In this document: one piece after another, positions 21,723 through 34,309 of the stretch | Layout of the letters: the number at the start of each line of letters is the position of its first letter | Position numbering within the stretch: the first letter of the stretch is position 1 | Assembly: GCA_023213395.1 (NCBI GenBank) | Contig: CM041465.1 | Span: forward strand, 14,570,001 to 14,634,000 | DNA length: 64,000 nucleotides | Source: Cycas panzhihuaensis | Taxonomy: Eukaryota; Cycadophyta | Direction of reading: 5' to 3' | Notes under the pieces: model-generated | What the model was told of the DNA's origin: nothing | Database searches by the model: none | The model's input: the letters and a program-made list of their open reading frames with translations, nothing else | Program-made: the position numbers and the translations under genes

Positions 21723-22660
21723 ATGGTAACATATCAAATTAGACAGTCTCTACCAAAGTTTAATGGATCTGACTATCTTCCATGGTCAAGATAAATACCA
21801 ATCATCTTACAATCAAAGGGTTTATAGAACATTGTTGCTCACGGTTTTAAACTTCCTCAACCAACTTTTCTTGATACAAAATTAACCTTTGATCAAGAGT
21901 TAGTAAAGGAGGAACTATTAAGGAAGGATAGCGATGCACTCTCGATTATATATATGGCTGTAGCTGAGTAAATTTTTCCTTGAATATATGGAGCATCTAC
22001 CTCCCATGAATCCTGGAACATATTGAAAACTGGTTATGAAGAGGCCATACCTCAAAGACTTTAGAATCTAAGATTAAACTACGAAAATTTAAGGATGATG
22101 CCTTCGGATTCAATTAATGAATTCATTACAAAGATGCAAGATCTAGTTAATCAAATGGTTTATTTGAGTGAATAGATTTCTGAACAGAGAATGGTCGAGA
22201 AAATATTGAGAAGTGTGAGTGAAAATAGTAAATTTGAAAACATTGCAACTACCATTGAAGTTACTAAGGACTTGTCTACTTTAAAGATTGATCAATTGCT
22301 ATCTATATTACTCAATGTGGAAGAGAAATGTAAAAGCAAGGCTACAAATGAAGATTTAGATCAAGCCTTTGCATCAATTTCTAACTTAAGGTTGAATCGA
22401 TCTCAAGAAGTAAATGTTCAATGAAATATTCAGTTCACAAGAGGAAAATCAAGAGGATCCTACCAAGGAAGAAGCTAGAACGTGTCAGGTACAAATCAAG
22501 GAAGAGGTTGGAATTCTACAAGGCCACGTCAAGGAAGAGGTTGGAACTCTTCACCTTTAGGTAGAGGTGTGTCTTAAGGAAGGGGCAGAGGTTATGGTCC
22601 TCAATTCTACCAATGTGGGAAATTTGTACATTTGGCTAGAAACTGTTTTTCAGCAAACAC
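21723..22660 (+). pseudogene. Element C gag
   Basis: The ATG at 21723 opens MVTYQIRQSLPKFNGSDY, a standard copia gag start. Next come LPWS, the SWNILKTGYE helix and the block NEFITKMQDLVNQM, then an open stretch at 22191-22424 ending in coiled, acidic sequence. A Gly/Arg-rich tract (RGRGWNS repeated) precedes the knuckle QFYQCGKFVHLARNC at about 22600-22645, where the first Cys is Tyr. Five or so stops occur, several where Trp, Arg or Gln codons are expected. Gag packages the RNA. Confidence 0.83.
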
Positions 22661-23920
22661 GATTATAGATACCCAAGATAATTCTTCTAAAGGTGAGAGT
22701 TTATTCTATACTAGTTTAATGGCAAATTCCTTGACAAACGATGAATGGTTTATTGACTTTGGATGCTCAACACATATGACTTACAATACTGAATCCTTTT
22801 CAAAAATTAATAAGGATCAGGAAGGGAAAGTTATATTTGGAGATGACAATACCCAAGAAGTTGAGGGAAGGGGAACGGTCTCCATTAAAACAAATGACGG
22901 AGAAAACAAGGATATTCACAATGTTTTACTTGTTCTAGGATTAAAGAAAAATTTGTTGTCAGTTGGGCAAATGATGGAACAAAGATACAAGTTAGTATTT
23001 GATGATGGGGAATGCAAGATTTATGATAAGAAAATAAATTTTTCTTTGATTGCTAAAGAAAAAATGACTGAAGACAGATTGTTCAAATTAGCTCTATGTC
23101 CCCAAAATGTTGCTTTGAATGCATCGGTTAATAATGATAGTATTCTGTGGCATCTTCATTATGGACACTTGAACTATGGAACCTTATCAACCTGAGAAAG
23201 AAAGACATGGTTAGTGGTCTCACTTTTATTCAAAGCAACAATGATGTTTGTGAAGGATGTATTTTTGGAAAACATCATAGAAACAGTTTTCTTGAATCTA
23301 GTTTTCAATCTCAAGCTCCATTTGAATTAGTTCATGTTGATTTATGTGGGCCCATGAAGAATGCATCACATAGAAAAGCAATATATTTCATGATTTTGGT
23401 TGATGATTTCACAAGAAAGATTTGGGTTTACTTTCTTAAGGAAAAATCAAAAACATTCTTGAAATTTGTAGAATTCAGAGTTATGTCTGAAAGACAAAGT
23501 GGATTCAGAATAAAAGTCCTTCGTTCAGATAATGGGGGAGAATTTATCTCCAATGACTTTAAGGATTTCTGCAGCAAAGTTGGAATAAGAAGACAGTTTA
23601 CAACTCCTTATACTCCCCAGCAAAATGGTGTGGCTGAAAGGAAAATAAGGACAGTTACGGAAATGGAAAGAAGTATGCTAAAAGGTAAAAAATTAAATGA
23701 CTCTTTTTGGGGTGAAACAATAAATATTGCCGTATATTTACTAAATAGAAGTCCAACCAAGGCATTGAAGGATATGACTCTAGAAGAAGCATGGACAGGT
23801 AAGAGGCCTGATGTAAGCAATTTAAGAGTGTTTGGCTATGTTGCTTATGCCCATATTCCTGATCAGAAAAGAACAAAATTGGAAAGAGAGACAAATACAA
23901 CGACAAAGGTAAGGAAATTT
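22661..23920 (+). pseudogene. Element C protease and integrase
   Basis: The protease site is WFIDFGCSTHMT (22747): the catalytic Asp is kept but Ser is Phe. The pre-integrase zinc site HLHYGHLNYGT followed by CEGCIFGKHHRNSF has its His and Cys residues. A TGA at about 23193 and a frame change separate the protease half from the integrase half. The core triad is present: HVDLCGPM, RSDNGGEF and QQNGVAERKIRT. At about 23895 the frame passes abruptly from TKLERE into the linker, skipping the usual GY-KAYKLY block, so an internal deletion is likely. Confidence 0.87.
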
Positions 23921-25560
23921 TGATTGAGATTGGTACCTCAGAAAGGAAGAAAAATACAAACTCGATTGAAGATTCAAGCTCAAATCAACAACAGGGACAG
24001 GATCCAAAATGGCTTACAAGAAGTTATAATCCTAAAAATATTTTGGATTGTGACTTTAACAAAAGATTCATGAGATCACAAGCTAAGGTAAACTATGCTC
24101 TAATGTCTCAAGTAATGCAGAAAGATGAAACTCAAACTTTTGAGGAAGCTACAAAAAGTAATAAGTGGACTCAAGCAATGGAAGCAGAAATTGATACCAT
24201 AAATCAAAACAAAACATGGGATGTGGTTGAATTACCACCGGTAAGAATGTCATTGGAACCAAATGGATATATAAGACTAAATACAAAGTGGATGGTACCA
24301 TTGACAAGTATAAGGCAAGATTGGTTGCAAAGGGCTATGCTCAACAAGAAGGTACAGATTATGAAGAAACCTTTACTCCAGTTACTAAGATGACTACCAT
24401 TAGGTGTATCTTATCTCTTGCTGCTCATCTTAGTTAGAAGATCTATCAAATGGATGTAAAATCAGCCTTTCTCAATGGTTTTGTTGATGAAGAAATTTAT
24501 GTCTCTCAACCTCAAGGTTTTGAAGTTAAGGGACATGAACACTTGGTGTGTAGACTCAAAAAGGCTTTATATGGACTAAAACAAGCACCAAGAGCTTGGT
24601 ATGCAAGGATTGACAAATATCTTCAGGATAAAGGTTTCCAAAGAAGTAATTCAGATTCAAATCTTTACATAAAGACCTCCAAGGACTCTATTTTGATTGT
24701 TGCAGTGTATGTTGATGATTTAATTTACACTGGTAACGATGATGAGTTACTTCAAAAATTCAAAAGAAATATGAATTCTGAATTTGAGATGACAGACTTG
24801 GGACAATTACATTATTTTCTTGGAATTGAAGTATGGCAGGATAATAGTGGAATATATATGTCTCAAAGCAAACATGTTATGGATATCTTAAGGAAATTCA
24901 ACATGAGCGATTGTAATTCATGTGTCACTCCCATTGAAGTTGGATTAAAACTAAGCAAGCATGAAGAGTCCATATCAGTTGACCCCATTCTATATCGTCA
25001 GCTAATTGGAAACCTCATGTACCTTACTAATACAAGGCCAAAGTAACATATGATGTTAACCTAACCTCAAGGTTCATGGAAAATCCTAAGCAGGAACATT
25101 GGAATGTTGCTACGAGAATTCTCAGGTGCAGAAAGGGAACAATTGATCATGGTCTCCTTTATAACTCTTCAAACAAATGTAGCATGATTGGCTATTCTGA
25201 TGCAGATTGGGCTAATGATATGGAAGATAGGAAATCTATCACATGTTATATTTTCAACATTGGTTCAGGAGCAATATCCTAGAATACAAAGAAACAACCC
25301 AATGTGTCATTATCCACAACAAAAGCAGAATATAAAGTAGCTGAAGCGACAAGTCGCGAAGCTGTTTGGATTAGAAGACTACTTGAAGATCTACATCAAG
25401 GGCAAAGAGATCCTAGAATAATTCATTGCAACAATCAAAGCACAATACAAATGTCAAAGAATCCAGTCTTACATGCAAGAACAAAGCATATTGAATTCAC
25501 TACATTCGAGAGCTGGTTCAAGAAGAATAGATTGAACTTGTACATTGTAGAATAGAAGAT
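23920..25560 (+). pseudogene. Element C reverse transcriptase and RNase H
   Basis: The linker (Ser/Gln-rich, 23941-24000) leads into the RT. Landmarks are KSNKWTQAMEAEIDTINQNK, a frameshift near 24270, then [36 protein letters not shown] and an intact YVDDLIY at about 24710. RNase H follows with GYSDADWANDMEDRKS, LSTTKAEYKVAEAT and NNQSTIQMSKNPVLHARTKHI, then an ADIFTKALP-like tail. A stop at 25044 and a frameshift near 25500 disable it. It is one of the least decayed RT copies here. Confidence 0.88.
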
Positions 25561-25635
25561 CAAATTGCTGATATATTTACAAAGGCTCTACCAAGGATCA
25601 AACTTAAGAAAGGTTTGGGAATTTTTCAAAATGTG

Positions 25636-25648
25636 CATTATGGGGGAG
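25636..25648 (+). promoter_or_regulatory. Polypurine tract of element C
   Basis: TATGGGGGAG ends at the start of the 3' LTR. Confidence 0.8.
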
Positions 25649-25842
25649 TGTTAGAAAATAACTTGTAATGCACATTTGTTGGCTTACAAGATTCATATTT
25701 TACAGTATTATTAGTGGTTGTCAGTTTCCGTTATACTCATGAATTTATGAGTATTTAAATACTTTGTATTTTATATTTTTTGTTACGATACCGTTTGCGA
25801 TCCTAGAGTCTTTGTTGGTTGTTTGAGGTGCAGATTTCTACA
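25649..25842 (+). repeat. 3' LTR of element C
   Basis: Matches 19839-20052 but lacks about 20 bp (the GGAAGGAAAGGTATCTCAC stretch of the 5' LTR). Confidence 0.92.
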
Positions 25843-25847
25843 ATCAC

Positions 25848-26172
25848 CATCCCCATACACTTAAAAAGTAGAGTTCCACTCAACTTTGCCTTTTTTTTTT
25901 ATCAGTGACATGTCATAATTATGTACACTTGAACTCATTTATAAGGAGTGTCACTTTCCTTATATGGTATGTAGTTTTCTAAGCTAATGTTATGTTATTG
26001 AAGCTACTCAGATAGGTTAAGTGTTAGATCAATTTTCCTCCCTATTCTTTATTATGTTATGTAGCCCATGTTTGTTTTATTAATCTATTAATCAATCTTT
26101 CATCTTTATATGTTCATGGTGTGTCCCCTCTAACCCCTCAAATAGATCTTCTTATGAACTATCTTTCTTCCA
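25848..26172 (+). repeat. 5' LTR of element B, second part
   Basis: Continues the B LTR from CATCCCCATACAC to TTTCTTCCA, matching 33000-33325. Confidence 0.82.
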
Positions 26173-26175
26173 TTT

Positions 26176-26187
26176 TAATATCAGAGC
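26176..26187 (+). promoter_or_regulatory. Degraded primer-binding site of element B
   Basis: TAATATCAGAGC, the expected TGGTATCAGAGC with GG changed to AA, three bases after the LTR. Confidence 0.7.
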
Positions 26188-28674
26188 TTATTCTTTTAGG
26201 AGTTGAAACAGGTATCATTTCTCTTATTTGGTGACAACTTTTGCCATATGAAGGTGGTCCAATAGAGTAGTTTTCACTATCTTCTCAAATTTCAAAATTA
26301 ATTTTTGAAATGTTTTTAAAGGTTTGATGTAAAGAATTCATTTTTTTTTTTCTTTTTTGTAAAGATTGAAAGGGTTTAATATTGAAAAAACTTGCATTTT
26401 TTCTTTCGAATATTAGTATATACAAAAAAAAAATTACAAGTCTTGTGTCACAAGAAGTTAACATTGTGAGCAAAAAAATATGCTTCTTGGCTCTATTGTG
26501 GCTCTCCATTGTGGCCTTTATTGCATGTCTCTGTAATAGAAAGGAGGAAGCTTTTTCTTTTTCTCTATTTATTAGTAGTAGATTCTTCCATAGTGGAGTT
26601 CTAACACACACTAAAAGACTTATAAAATTCTCTCTTAGATCTGTTTGAGGGCTATGCAGTGTCCATGCATATGAAGAGGAGATCCTAGTAACTTACTGTG
26701 AGAAGGAGATCCTAGTTACTTGATTAGGAGAATATTAGCCTCTTTCTTTTCATGGTATAGGAGTCTGTGAAGAAGCTTTCTCACTAATAGCTCATGAGAA
26801 GATCTAAGAAATCCTTGAAGTGTTGGATGGGCAAAGACGTCTGATCTTTTGGCTCTCCATTGAGAGTGATCTGCTCATTGTCTTGTTGGTGACAGTATTT
26901 ATAATAACAAACCTTTGGGTGATCTCTTGTAAACTGCCATTTCGCAGTTCATAAACCATTAGTAGCTTCTCTCAATATACATTCATCTCTACTTCTCAAG
27001 GACAAAACTATTGTGTATTGTGGGTTTTCTCCCTTTATAGTTGGGCATCCTTGCATTATATTTCTTGTAAAAAATCCAACTAAATTGGTAGCTCTGTCAC
27101 ATAGCACACCTCATGGTTTGGGCATCTATCATTAAATTAGCAACTCCATAAATCTCTATGGTGGCTTTATTTATCTATCTGACAACTACATAAATCTCAG
27201 TGAGACTCTCTCTTTCTCTGGCAACTCTCAATAGTCGATGGATCTTATGTGTTTCTTGGGTAACTCTCCCACAATCCTCTACAGGTTGTGCATCATACCT
27301 ACATTGAACGATTTCCCTATTAGCAACTTTCTCTCATTCGATCGTTCGCTATTGGGTGACCTTCATAGATGAGAAGGAAACTCTCCTATTGATATCCCTC
27401 AACTTTGCACTAGCATTTGATTAATAATTGATCGTATAACTCATGTTTTTCACCTCTACATATTCATGCACTACCACCATTCACAAATTTATGGAAATTT
27501 TTTGTTTAGACTTTTGTGCAATTCACTTTAGAGAAAGGTTTTATAAGAATCAAAATATTCCTTAAATATCCTAATTCATATAAAACCTTTCTCTAAACTT
27601 CTTTTCTCAAAAGTATTTTAACTTATATTTTAACATTTGGGAAGGACATACACTTTTTTAAATTGTTTTTTATCTTTCACTTTAGAAAAAAAAATTATAA
27701 GTGAATTTTTTATCTGTAATTATCACATTAAGTGAAAATTTCTTCTATTATAAATGACTTTAGGCTCCCTATGAGATGACCTAGGTCATTAAATCGTACT
27801 CAAACACAGTTAAATCTCATCTTTTTTAGGACTTTTTTGGTATGTCAATCACATTAATAGTCATAAAAAATTTTCATGTAATTTTGATGATTTAATCACC
27901 TTTTTTTCGACTTCATTTCAACCCACAATCGTATTATTTTAATATATTATTGGACTCCCTACATGGTGACCTAAATCAAGGAAGGCATCACTCTAAAGCA
28001 TTAAGGAAACTATAAATCAATTAAAAAATTATTTTCTTCTGGTGTGTTAGGTTCAGTTTTTTTATCCCAAGTGTTCTTGATTTACATGTTTACTTCATAA
28101 AGTGCCCATTTTTGGTATTAATACTTTCTACTTGGCACTTCAAAATATTTTATTTGAAGACCTAATTTGGTACATAATTGCATTTCTTACTTTTAATCAA
28201 CTATGTTATAATTTTTGTACCACATTGACAAGGAATTAAACAACTTGAAAAGGCCTTCGAAGTGTGTTTTTATCAAATAATTCAACTCACTTGTAATCAA
28301 CTTTAAAAATCACAAATTTGTAGTCTTAAGCTTGATGCATTTCCTAGGGAACTAACCAGCCACACAACTAGTGCATGACAATTAAGATATTATGTGGGAA
28401 AGCTCGAAAAGGGTGTTATCAGTGTTATAAACACTAAGAAAAGCACGGTACAATATGTAGATCATCCTTGCCTCAATTTCACTGATTTTAAAAACTTAGC
28501 TAACACTGATCCAATCATCAAGTTGGACAACTTGCAAGTGAAGCCCTCCATTCTATCCACATACTTTTTAGTTCAGTACTGAATAATTTAGGGCATTGAG
28601 TAAAACTTAAATAACATAACTCAAAAAAATTTCAAGCTCATTATCAGCTACAAACTTTTATCTTGGAAGCATAT
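26188..28674 (+). other. Long leader of element B
   Basis: About 2.5 kb between primer site and gag. No protein domain is recognised. Its last 350 bp (28330 onward: CTTAAGCTTGATGCATTTCC, then AGCTCGAAAAGGGTGTTATC) match the leaders of D (about 44790-44890) and E (about 49050-49150), which shows a shared layout. CACTT/AAGTG words are frequent. Confidence 0.6.
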
Positions 28675-29640
28675 ATGTTTAATGTAAATACAATGAAATT
28701 GATTGATGCTGAAAACTATTTAACATGAAAGAAACAAGCAAAAAAATTATTAATCATGAATGAGTCGTAGGGTAATTACCAAACTTAAACCAACTCCAGA
28801 TCTAGCAAATTGAAAGAATCTGATTCTAGTTGATCATATTATTTTATATGCTTTTAGAGCTAAAGATGAAATTGTACTTGCATTCATTCATTTATCTATT
28901 AATGATAATGTTGATCAAAATATAGACTCTACAACGATATCTAAACAAACTTGGAATATAATTGTATCATTATATGAATGAAGAGATAATGCTAGAATAG
29001 TCATATAAAGCTAAGTTATTTCACTTACAATTTATTGCACCCATAGAGGCCTATCTCTCATCTATAAAAAAACTCTCAATAATCAACTCACAGCTCTTAG
29101 AAAATTAGCTTTAAATGAAAACCTAGTTACTGCAACCATTCATGCTCTTCTAAAAGAGTACAATAGCTTCATCTCTAATATCTTGAGAAATGAAACAGTG
29201 TCGATTCTAACTTTCAATGAGTTAGAACATTTATTGCTACAAAAAGAAAAAATATACTCGCTGAAAAATGAGGTTATCATATTAGGTGCCTTCACAGCAA
29301 AGTTCAAAAGAAAATAACCATTTCAATCCAAGCAAAATTTTATGAAAATATTTGGCAGTCTTAATGTTAATACCACCAAATCCAAGACTATCATTTGTCA
29401 TTATTATATCAAAGTAGGCCACATTCAACTAGAATATAGAAAGAAATAGAATGATATGCAATAACAACAACAACAAAATCAACAATAGTAGTAACATCAA
29501 CATCAACAACAACAGAAGTATTAAGGACCAACTCAAGGTGCATTTTAAGATGGTCATCATGGAAATCCTAGAAGAACAGCTCGAGGTTGCTTTCAAGGCC
29601 ACATAATGTAGCACAATTAGAGTAACACACTCTTTTATGT
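28675..29640 (+). pseudogene. Element B gag
   Basis: Opens near the ATG at 28675 (NTMKLIDAENYLT). It continues with DEIVLAFIHLSINDNVDQN, KQTWNIIVSLYE, a region around ATIHALLKEYNSFIS and LTFNELEHLLLQKEKIY. The knuckle near 29395 reads CHYYIKVGHIQLEY, missing two Cys. A glutamine-rich (CAA)n tract follows at 29459-29520. The blocks match the gag of D and E, so B belongs to the same broad lineage. Stops break it repeatedly. Confidence 0.78.
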
Positions 29641-31150
29641 TTCCAATGACTGTCAAAATAACAACATGTGGATTGTAGATTCTGGAGCATCATGTCATAT
29701 GACAGGTGATGCAGAGTTATTAATAGATTTACAAGACATTAAGGGAGAAACAATGACTTTTAGGGATATCACTGTCAAGATTTTAGATGTTAGACAGATT
29801 ACACCACTTAATAATCAACACCCTACTCCTACATTTCTTAGTGGCAATATGTTTCTAGCACCTGAGATGCCTAGAAACCTACTCTCTATTAGCTAGTTAG
29901 ATAAACAACAAATGAGTGTGTTATTTAAAGACAAGAAATATATCATTCAAAATAAAGAAAACCAAATTGTTTCCATAGCTCATGAAGATCATAGCCTCTA
30001 CAAATTAGCTATAACATTTGGATCATCGCATGCCTTAGTCTCCCATTCTCTAAATAAGACTCAGTTATGGCATGTGAGGCTAGGACATCTAAATCTGGAA
30101 AGCATAAAATAGATATTCAGATAGAATATGGTGTATGGCTTACCTAAAATCTCCATGAGTAATTACCTTTGTGAATATTGTCTTATGGGGAAATAACATT
30201 GTGAACCTTTTCAAAAAGGTAAGGCCTAGAGAGCTCAATTTTTATTGCAACTAGTTCATTCTAACATTTGTGGACCTATGTCCACTGAATCACTTGGTGG
30301 CTCTCCTTTTTTCATTGCCTTTATTGATGATTGCTCACATAAAGTGTGGGTTTATCTTCTCAAAAAAAAGTCATAATCACCGAATAAGTTTAAAGAATTT
30401 AAAATTATAGTTGAAAATGAGTCAAGCATGCAAATTAAGATACTTCATTATGACAATAGTGGTGAGTACATGTCCAGGGAGTTCAATCAATTTTGCATTC
30501 AGAATAGCATTAAATGCCAATTTTCTACTCCTTATACACCTCAACAAATGGTGTGACAGAACGTATGAACAAAACCTTGGTCATTAAAATAAAGGCAATG
30601 ATGCATACTCAAAGTCTCTCTTAGATATATTAGGTAAAAGCGGTCATCATTCATGCTTATCTATTAAATCGCAGCTCCACTATAATAATTTCAAGCATGA
30701 CACTTGAGAAGGCCTAGACTGAGTAAAAACCCACAATCAGTCATTTATGTACTTTTAGATGCACAACCTATATGAATGTTCCCAAGAGCAAAGATGAAAG
30801 TTTGATTAAAAAAAAAGCCTCAAATGCATCTTTATCGAATATGCTACTAGTAGCAAAGATTACAATTTATATAATTCAATTAGCAAAAGCATGCATATCT
30901 CATGAAATGTTATCTTTGTAGAAGATAATAAGGAGATGGACCTCAATTCTCTTCCAGTCTCCTTTAATAAAGGCAAGGCCATCATTGAGGACTCTATTCC
31001 CTCAACATCTTATACACTATGTCATTCATTAGTAGTTGCTTCTCCATCCTCGTCATCTTCCTTAGTTCCTTCATTGAGTCTTGCGAGTTCTTTAAAAATT
31101 CAGCATAATTCACCATCCTAGGATAATGAAGTAACAACTGTATTGATAAA
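29641..31150 (+). pseudogene. Element B protease and integrase
   Basis: The protease site is intact (WIVDSGASCHMTGD at 29668). Then come RNLLSIS, a pre-integrase HVRLGHLNLESIK, and CEYCLMGK. In the integrase, the first Asp position reads HSNICGPM (Asp to Asn), the second ILHYDNSGEY, and the catalytic Glu region near 30545 carries a one-base loss before TERMN. The domain continues to about 30930, followed by a serine-rich linker (SPSSSSSLVPSLSLASSL) at 31040. The family role is cDNA integration; this copy cannot encode it. Confidence 0.8.
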
Positions 31151-31199
31151 GAAGCTACCCAAATATAAATTGTTTTAGGCACACAAACTATTGATGGCA

Positions 31200-32790
31200 A
31201 ATGTCCATCTAGAATGTGGCCACCAGCTACTATTAACTATGCACTTATGTATGAAGTGCTTAGTACTCCCAAGCCTTCCAGTTTTGAGGAGGCATATTCA
31301 AATGAAAAGTGGCAAGTTGTTATGGATGATGAGATTCGCTCCATTTATCAAAATGATACATGGGACTTGGTCAAATTACCAACAAGCAAAGAGGCCATCA
31401 TTTGTAAGTGGATCTATAAGACTAAGCATAAAATTGATGGCATTATTAAGCGACATAAAGCTCGTTGAATTGTAAAATGTTTCAAATAACAAGAAGGCAT
31501 CGACTACAATGAGACATTTGCACCTATCATAAATATGAATACCATTAGAACTGTTATGGCCTTAGTTGCTCAATGCAAATAGCCATTGTAGCAAATGGAT
31601 GTCAAAAATACCTTTCTCAATGGCAATTTGATTAAGGAGGTATATCTGGAATAACCTCTTAGGTACATCTCAAATAGTAATGAGCATCTTGTTTGTCACC
31701 TTAAAAAGGCCTTGTATGGTCTAAAATAGGTGCCACATGCTTGGCATTCTAAAATCGATGATTACTTCTTGAAACATAATTTCCATCAATCCACATCTGA
31801 CTCAAACCTATACATCAAGATTCAAAACTAGAACATCACTCTTATCGTGTTATATGTAGATGATCTTATCATTACTAACAATGATGTTGATATGATAAAA
31901 AGCCTTCAAGGAGACTTAAAGAGAATTTTTAAGATGACTAATCTCGAGCTTCTTCATTACTTTCTCATCATGGAGATGTGGCAACAACCAGTTCACATTT
32001 TTATATCTTAAACCAAATACACTTGGGACATCTTGCAGCGATTTAGAATGAAAGACTATAAATCATCACTAATCCTTATAGAAACAGGCACAAAATTATC
32101 ACTTAATAAAGAAGTAAAATCTATTGATTCTACCCTGTTTAGATAGTTAGTAGGTAGTCTCATTTACTTGATTAACACTAGGCCTAACATATCATATGTT
32201 GTTGGAATCTGTTTTAGATTTATAACATAACCTAATCAATAACATTGGAATGTTATAAAGAGGATAATCAGATACCTCAAAGGTACATTATAGTATGGTC
32301 TCTAGTATACTCATAATAGAACTTCACATTAGAAGGATTCTTAGATTATGATCGAGCAAGATGCCAAGATAGCTACAAATCTACCTCAAGTTATTATTTT
32401 AGCCTTGGGTCTACAATTATTTCATGGAGTTACAAAAAGCAACCAAATGTTATACTTTCTCCACTAAAGTAGAATACAAAGCTATTATCAATGCAACATG
32501 TGAGGCTATTTGCCTTAGACAGATTCTTGGTGAGCTTGGCCTTGAGCAATCCCTACCAACTCTATTATATTGTGATAATCAAAGTGTGTTCAAGATAGCT
32601 AAGAATCTTGTATTTCATACATGGACCAAGCATGTTAAGGTACATTGCCATTTTATTAGAGAACATGTGTAGCAAGGTGAAATTGACATCATTTATAGGT
32701 TGACTGATTAACAATTTACTAACATCTTCACCAAACGACTTGGCATAAAAAAGTTTGAACACTCTAGAAATGACCTTATCATTTAACTTA
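31200..32790 (+). pseudogene. Element B reverse transcriptase and RNase H
   Basis: RT blocks are YEVLSTPKPSSFEEAYSNEK, WDLVKLPTSKEAIICKWIY, an MDVKNTFLNG-like stretch, LYGLK and YVDDLIITNND (intact catalytic pair, about 31855). RNase H reads RPNISYVVGI, RIIRYLKGTL and, after a frameshift, YCDNQSVFKIAKNL at 32565. TAA and TAG stops often replace Gln codons (for example E-stop-PL for EQPL). The frame ends shortly before the 3' LTR. Confidence 0.82.
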
Positions 32791-32813
32791 ATGTTGTACA
32801 CATTCAGTGGGAG

Positions 32814-33325
32814 TGTTAAAACCTTCACATCCTAAGCATTAAGTCTTAATCGTATATATTTATATTTTGGCACTTTATGCTTTATGTTAAAGTGCTCACT
32901 TGTTTTATTTTTAAATTGTCACATTATCCTTTTGTCTTTTATGCCTTTTCCACACATGCTAAATGGAAAAGTCCACTTTGAATGGCCAACACTTATCACC
33001 ATCTTCACACACTTAGGAAGTAAAATTTCACTTAGTTTTGTCTTCTTCTTTTGATCTGTGGCTTGTTACAAACATGTACACTCATACTCTTTTATAAGAA
33101 GTGATACTTTCCTTGTATAGTATGTAGTATTCGAAGCTAGTATTATGTTGTTGAAGCTACTCTGATAGGTTGAGTGGTAGATCAATTCTCCTCCCTATGC
33201 TTTGTTATGTTATGTAGCTCATGCATGCTTTATCAAGTTGTTAATACATATTTTATCTTTATATATTCATGGTATGTCCTCTCTAACTCCTCAAATAGAT
33301 CATATTATGCATTTTCTTTCTTCCA
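32814..33325 (+). repeat. 3' LTR of element B
   Basis: TGTTAAAACCTTCACATCC to CTTTCTTCCA, 512 bp. It is preceded by a short purine tract (CAGTGGGAG) and followed by target copy CTTAT. Confidence 0.87.
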
Positions 33326-33330
33326 CTTAT

Positions 33331-33900
33331 TTCTTTATTCTTGTTGTAGAAGATATCCACATAAAGAATCAAAAGATATATTCCTAGCTTGTCCACCTAC
33401 AGTAGGGATATTCACTAAATTGTTGAACGATCTAGGTAATTTGTTGAGAATAAGATGAATCAATTTTGTGTTAGGAATAGGTGCACTGACAGGAGCTAGG
33501 TTTTCTTTTATTTCAACAATTTTGGTGATAAAGGATAACATAAACTCTCCTTTCTTTAGTTACCAATGGAATAGTTATTCGATTAATGTGACTATTCTAA
33601 CCTCTTTTTTTTCTGTGATATACAAAAGCTAGAATGTTCTATGCCTCATATGCAATGGAGATCTCACTTATGTGAGTTAGGAGTGAGTCAATAACTGGTA
33701 AAGTTATGGCTACAAGAGCATGGCAATCACTTTCTTCCCAATTGGCAAGATTGACTGAATGTGAATTCCCTAGATTGAGTTCTATTCTTTTAGCGATCCT
33801 CCAGCTATTGCTGGCTATCAAAACGCCTTTCATCTTGATTCCCCAAGTTGTGCAATTTTCTCTAGTTAACGTTTTTTATTTTGATAAAGAGTAGATGGAT
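33331..33900 (-). pseudogene. Element A gag (5' part, split from the rest by B)
   Basis: Minus-strand frames at 33639-33833 and 33335-33541 read TTWGIKMKGVLIASNSWRI, LANWEESDCHALVAITLPV, then SFITKIVEIKENLAPV, HLILNKLPRSFNNLV and FDSLCGYLLQQE, the standard copia gag series. The frame is cut by B at 33330 and continues at 19648. Gag would assemble the particle. A stop-rich stretch lies between the two open parts. Confidence 0.8.
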
Positions 33901-34309
33901 GTTATTTTTCAAAGAAATGAAAAGATTCTATAATGTAGGTCATACAAATTATTGGAGTTGTACAAGCAGAATCACTAGTGATAGAAAAAATTGATAGGTG
34001 CCTCAAAATGTAGATTTTTAAGTTGCTTATCTAGAACTGTGATCAAAATTTTGATCTGAGGTCTGAGTGAGGAGAAATTAGCCTTGAAAAGCAAGAGGGC
34101 AGTTAGGGTTTAAAACTAAAAAATGCTAAAATTTTTCAAAAAACTAAATAAAACCCAAAAATGTATACTTGATGGAAAGCTTTTACTAAGGAAAAGAGAA
34201 TGCACCAAGAAACTCTAAGAAAAAATAATTTAGAAAGAAAAGGGAAATGGGTGGAAATAATTCCAAACCCACATTTTTGCTTTCCTATGATTTCCTATTA
34301 GTCTTGACA
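33901..34309 (-). other. Probable leader of element A
   Basis: Upstream of the minus-strand A gag. No LTR partner for 15631-16212 and no primer site were recognised here, so the 5' LTR of A seems to be missing or too diverged to see. Confidence 0.35.

Larger units (their letters stand above)
19839..25842 (+). mobile_element. Element C: complete Ty1/copia retrotransposon
   Basis: LTRs at 19839-20052 and 25649-25842, an adjacent primer site and purine tract, and gag-pol in copia order. The flanks GTCAC (19834-19838) and ATCAC (25843-25847) are a target duplication with one transition. The site lies inside the 5' LTR of B, so C is younger than B. It has fewer stops than its neighbours, with open frames of 187, 258, 157 and 198 codons in pol. 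Confidence 0.93.
19654..33325 (+). mobile_element. Element B: Ty1/copia, split by C, inserted in A gag
   Basis: The 5' LTR is in two pieces (19654-19838 and 25848-26172) because C inserted into it. The interior and a 3' LTR (32814-33325) follow. Target copies are CTTGT (19649-19653) and CTTAT (33326-33330), one transition apart. Removing B restores the A gag frame (LLQQE-RNKRYE). Without C, B is about 7.66 kb, similar to E and with the same layout, including a leader of about 2.5 kb. Confidence 0.87.

Noticed and set aside
23608-24007. Three minus-strand frames of 61-83 codons
   Set aside because: Shadows of the plus-strand integrase of element C.
26285-26648. Overlapping open frames on both strands (108 and 88 codons)
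   Set aside because: They lie in the B leader, overlap on opposite strands, and show no domain or family match.
33326-33330. Target duplication of B as CCTCT/CTTAT
   Set aside because: Shifting the 5' LTR start by three bases to TATTAAAACC gives CTTGT/CTTAT, a better match, and restores the A gag frame.
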